DNA from: Flavobacterium omnivorum
Lineage (GTDB): Bacteria > Bacteroidota > Bacteroidia > Flavobacteriales > Flavobacteriaceae
Direction of reading: 5' to 3'
Assembly: GCF_900099915.1 (NCBI RefSeq)
Contig: NZ_FNDB01000003.1
Coordinates: forward strand, 230,226-294,225
DNA: 64,000 nucleotides
A model generated the notes under the pieces. The model had not been told where the DNA came from, ran no database searches, and saw only the letters and a program-made list of their open reading frames with translations. The translations under genes and the position numbers were made by a program. This document shows positions 62,697 through 64,000 of the stretch, piece after piece; position 1 is the stretch's first letter, and each line of letters opens with the position of its first letter.

Positions 62697-63758
62697 ATGA
62701 AAAAAAGCATACTTACCATAGTACTAATTGTTGCCACTTTAGGAATTATTGCCTACGTTTTAACCAATAATAAAAAAGAAAATGAAGCAAAAACTGCTAT
62801 AGTAGCAGAGAAAAATGCTAGCATTTCAGTAAAAGTAGCAACGGTAAAAACCGAAGAAGTTTCCCTTGATTTTGTGGCCAATGGGAATTTTGCACCGCTA
62901 CAAGAATTAAGCTTTTCAGCAGAAAAACCAGGAAGAGTAGTTCGTGTTTTAGTTGATGAAGGCGATAGAGTACGTATTGGTCAAACGCTAGCCATTGTGA
63001 GAAGCGAACAAATTACAGCTGACTTGCAAACTGCACAGGCCTCCTATCAAAATGCTTTAACAGATTACAGTCGTTTTGAAAACGCTTTTAAAACAGGCGG
63101 AGTTACTAAACAACAATTAGACCAAGCTAAATTGAGCTTGGTAACTTCAAAATCAAGATTACAGCAAGCAAAAATAAACATCGGGGATACCAATATCAAG
63201 GCCACAATCAACGGCATTGTAAATAAAAAATATGTAGAACCCGGATCTGTTCTTGGGGCTGGAACTCCATTATTTGACATCGTAAATGTTTCCAAATTGA
63301 AACTGAAAGTAAATGTCAATGAAAATCAAGTAGCAGGTTTAAAATTAGGCAATTCAATTAGTGTTACCGCTAGTGTGTATCCAGATGCTCAATTCTCTGG
63401 AAAAATTACCTTCATCGCCCCAAAATCAGATGCAAGTTTAAACTTTCCTGTAGAGATTGAAATTACTAATACTGCATCCAATGACCTAAAAGCTGGAATG
63501 TATGGAACGGCAGCTTTTACTGCTAGTAAACAAAAACAATCGTTAATGGTTGTTCCTAGAAATTCTTTTGTAGGAAGTGTAAGCAGCAACGAAATCTTTG
63601 TAATCGAAAACGGAACTGCTAAACTGAAAACAGTTACAGCCGGAAGAATTCTTGGTGACAAAGTAGAAGTTTTAAATGGACTTTCAGATGGTGAAACTGT
63701 AATTGTTACCGGTCAAATCAACCTTCAAGACGGATCTAAAGTGGAAGTTATTAAATAA
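62697..63758 (+). CDS. RND efflux periplasmic adaptor (HlyD/MFP family)
   Basis: 353 residues with one N-terminal membrane helix (ILTIVLIVATLGIIAYVL). Lipoyl-like halves FSAEKPGRVVRVLVDEGDRVRIGQTLA and IKATINGIVNKKYVEPGSVLGAG flank the alpha hairpin (DLQTAQASYQNALTDYSRF); beta-barrel and membrane-proximal domains end LQDGSKVEVIK. Bridges the inner-membrane pump and TolC. Starts 4 nt after tolC. Confidence 0.94.
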   Translation: MKKSILTIVLIVATLGIIAYVLTNNKKENEAKTAIVAEKNASISVKVATVKTEEVSLDFVANGNFAPLQELSFSAEKPGRVVRVLVDEGDRVRIGQTLAIVRSEQITADLQTAQASYQNALTDYSRFENAFKTGGVTKQQLDQAKLSLVTSKSRLQQAKINIGDTNIKATINGIVNKKYVEPGSVLGAGTPLFDIVNVSKLKLKVNVNENQVAGLKLGNSISVTASVYPDAQFSGKITFIAPKSDASLNFPVEIEITNTASNDLKAGMYGTAAFTASKQKQSLMVVPRNSFVGSVSSNEIFVIENGTAKLKTVTAGRILGDKVEVLNGLSDGETVIVTGQINLQDGSKVEVIK

Positions 63759-63765
63759 AGTAATT

Positions 63766-63825
63766 AGTGATTAGTGAACAGTTATTAGCCAAAAGCTTTT
63801 TACTATTTACTATTCACTAATCACT
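63766..63825. repeat. Inverted word repeat between adaptor and pump genes
   Basis: AGTGATTAGTGAA (63766-63778) and TTCACTAATCACT (63813-63825) are perfect arms; the neighbouring TAGTAAATAG-type words repeat the pattern. It fills the 90-nt intercistronic gap and could fold in the operon mRNA. Confidence 0.8.
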
Positions 63826-63848
63826 TATCACTCTTTTAAAATAAAAAA

Positions 63849-64000
63849 ATGAAATTAGCAGAAATATCCATAAAACGTCCGTCATTAGTCATCGTATTGT
63901 TTACGATACTAACTTTAGGAGGATTGTTCAGTTACAGCCAATTAGGCTATGAATTGATTCCAAAATTTGAAACCAACGTAATTTCAATCGCTACTATATA
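63849..64000 (+). CDS. RND efflux permease, N-terminal start (cut by window edge)
   Basis: 50 codons visible: KLAEISIKRPSLVIVLFTIL, then GGLFSYSQLGYELIPKFETN. This is the TM1 and following segment of AcrB-type transporters (ISIxRPxLxxV). It is the inner-membrane pump of the tetR-tolC-hlyD operon. The rest lies outside the window. Confidence 0.92.
   Translation, partial: MKLAEISIKRPSLVIVLFTILTLGGLFSYSQLGYELIPKFETNVISIATI

Overview
The window reads as chromosomal DNA of a Flavobacterium-like member of the Bacteroidota. The evidence is an AT-rich sequence with repeated TAnnTTTG promoter -7 boxes, a protein with a type IX secretion sorting domain, a MurF-alanine racemase fusion, a long C-terminal tail on ribosomal protein S16, Bacteroidota lipoproteins and a TonB receptor, and several short intergenic repeat types that I recall as frequent in flavobacterial genomes. 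Nothing here could be tested by database search; names rest on motifs and recalled families.

Layout. 1-2.66 kb: most of dnaE (minus strand, cut by the window edge) with an exonuclease domain at its N-terminus. 2.66-4.85 kb: a decayed stretch where the C-terminal end of dabA abuts the C-terminal end of an IS1182-type transposase. 4.85-9.85 kb: leucine operon leuC-leuD-IPM/citramalate synthase-leuB. 9.85-16.4 kb: RRM protein, small lipoprotein, rpsP-rimM, trmN6-like methyltransferase, glutaryl-CoA-type dehydrogenase, DUF3050 protein and a metallophosphoesterase. 16.4-20.4 kb (minus): ferredoxin, nfu, mrp (iron-sulfur group), an alkyltransferase-like protein, a LysE exporter and trmB. 20.5-30.1 kb (cell envelope): two paralogous L,D-transpeptidases enclosing a broken M13 peptidase gene, a SnoaL-like lipoprotein and an AsmA-like protein, then a ribosome hibernation factor.

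30.2-35.6 kb looks accessory: an XRE regulator overlapping a gene for a predicted PD-(D/E)XK nuclease-SF1 helicase (DUF2075 type), a divergent small protein, a cluster of dispersed repeats, a prolyl oligopeptidase framed by two identical terminators, and a ~200-bp tandem repeat. 35.6-39.1 kb is a three-gene outer-membrane uptake cassette (small His/Cys-rich protein, TonB receptor, lipoprotein) behind a perfect 19-bp inverted repeat. 39.2-48.9 kb is mostly housekeeping: asd, mscL, murF-alr, two envelope proteins, tRNA-Ser, asparaginase, acyltransferase, tatD, retropepsin-like protein.

49-64 kb: a modular T9SS-exported protein, 2-oxoglutarate dehydrogenase E2 and E1, an outer-membrane barrel, a PhoD-type phosphatase, a polyprenyl synthetase, yceI, and a TetR-TolC-HlyD-RND efflux operon cut by the right edge. 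The yceI and tetR promoters carry the same palindrome at the same distance from the -7 box, which suggests one TetR regulon.

The most promising less-described items are the HTH/nuclease-helicase module (30.2-32.7 kb), the shared yceI/tetR operator, the metal-uptake-like cassette with its operator, the deletion scar at 3.75 kb, and the M13 pseudogene whose frameshift fits the loss of one 8-bp tandem unit.
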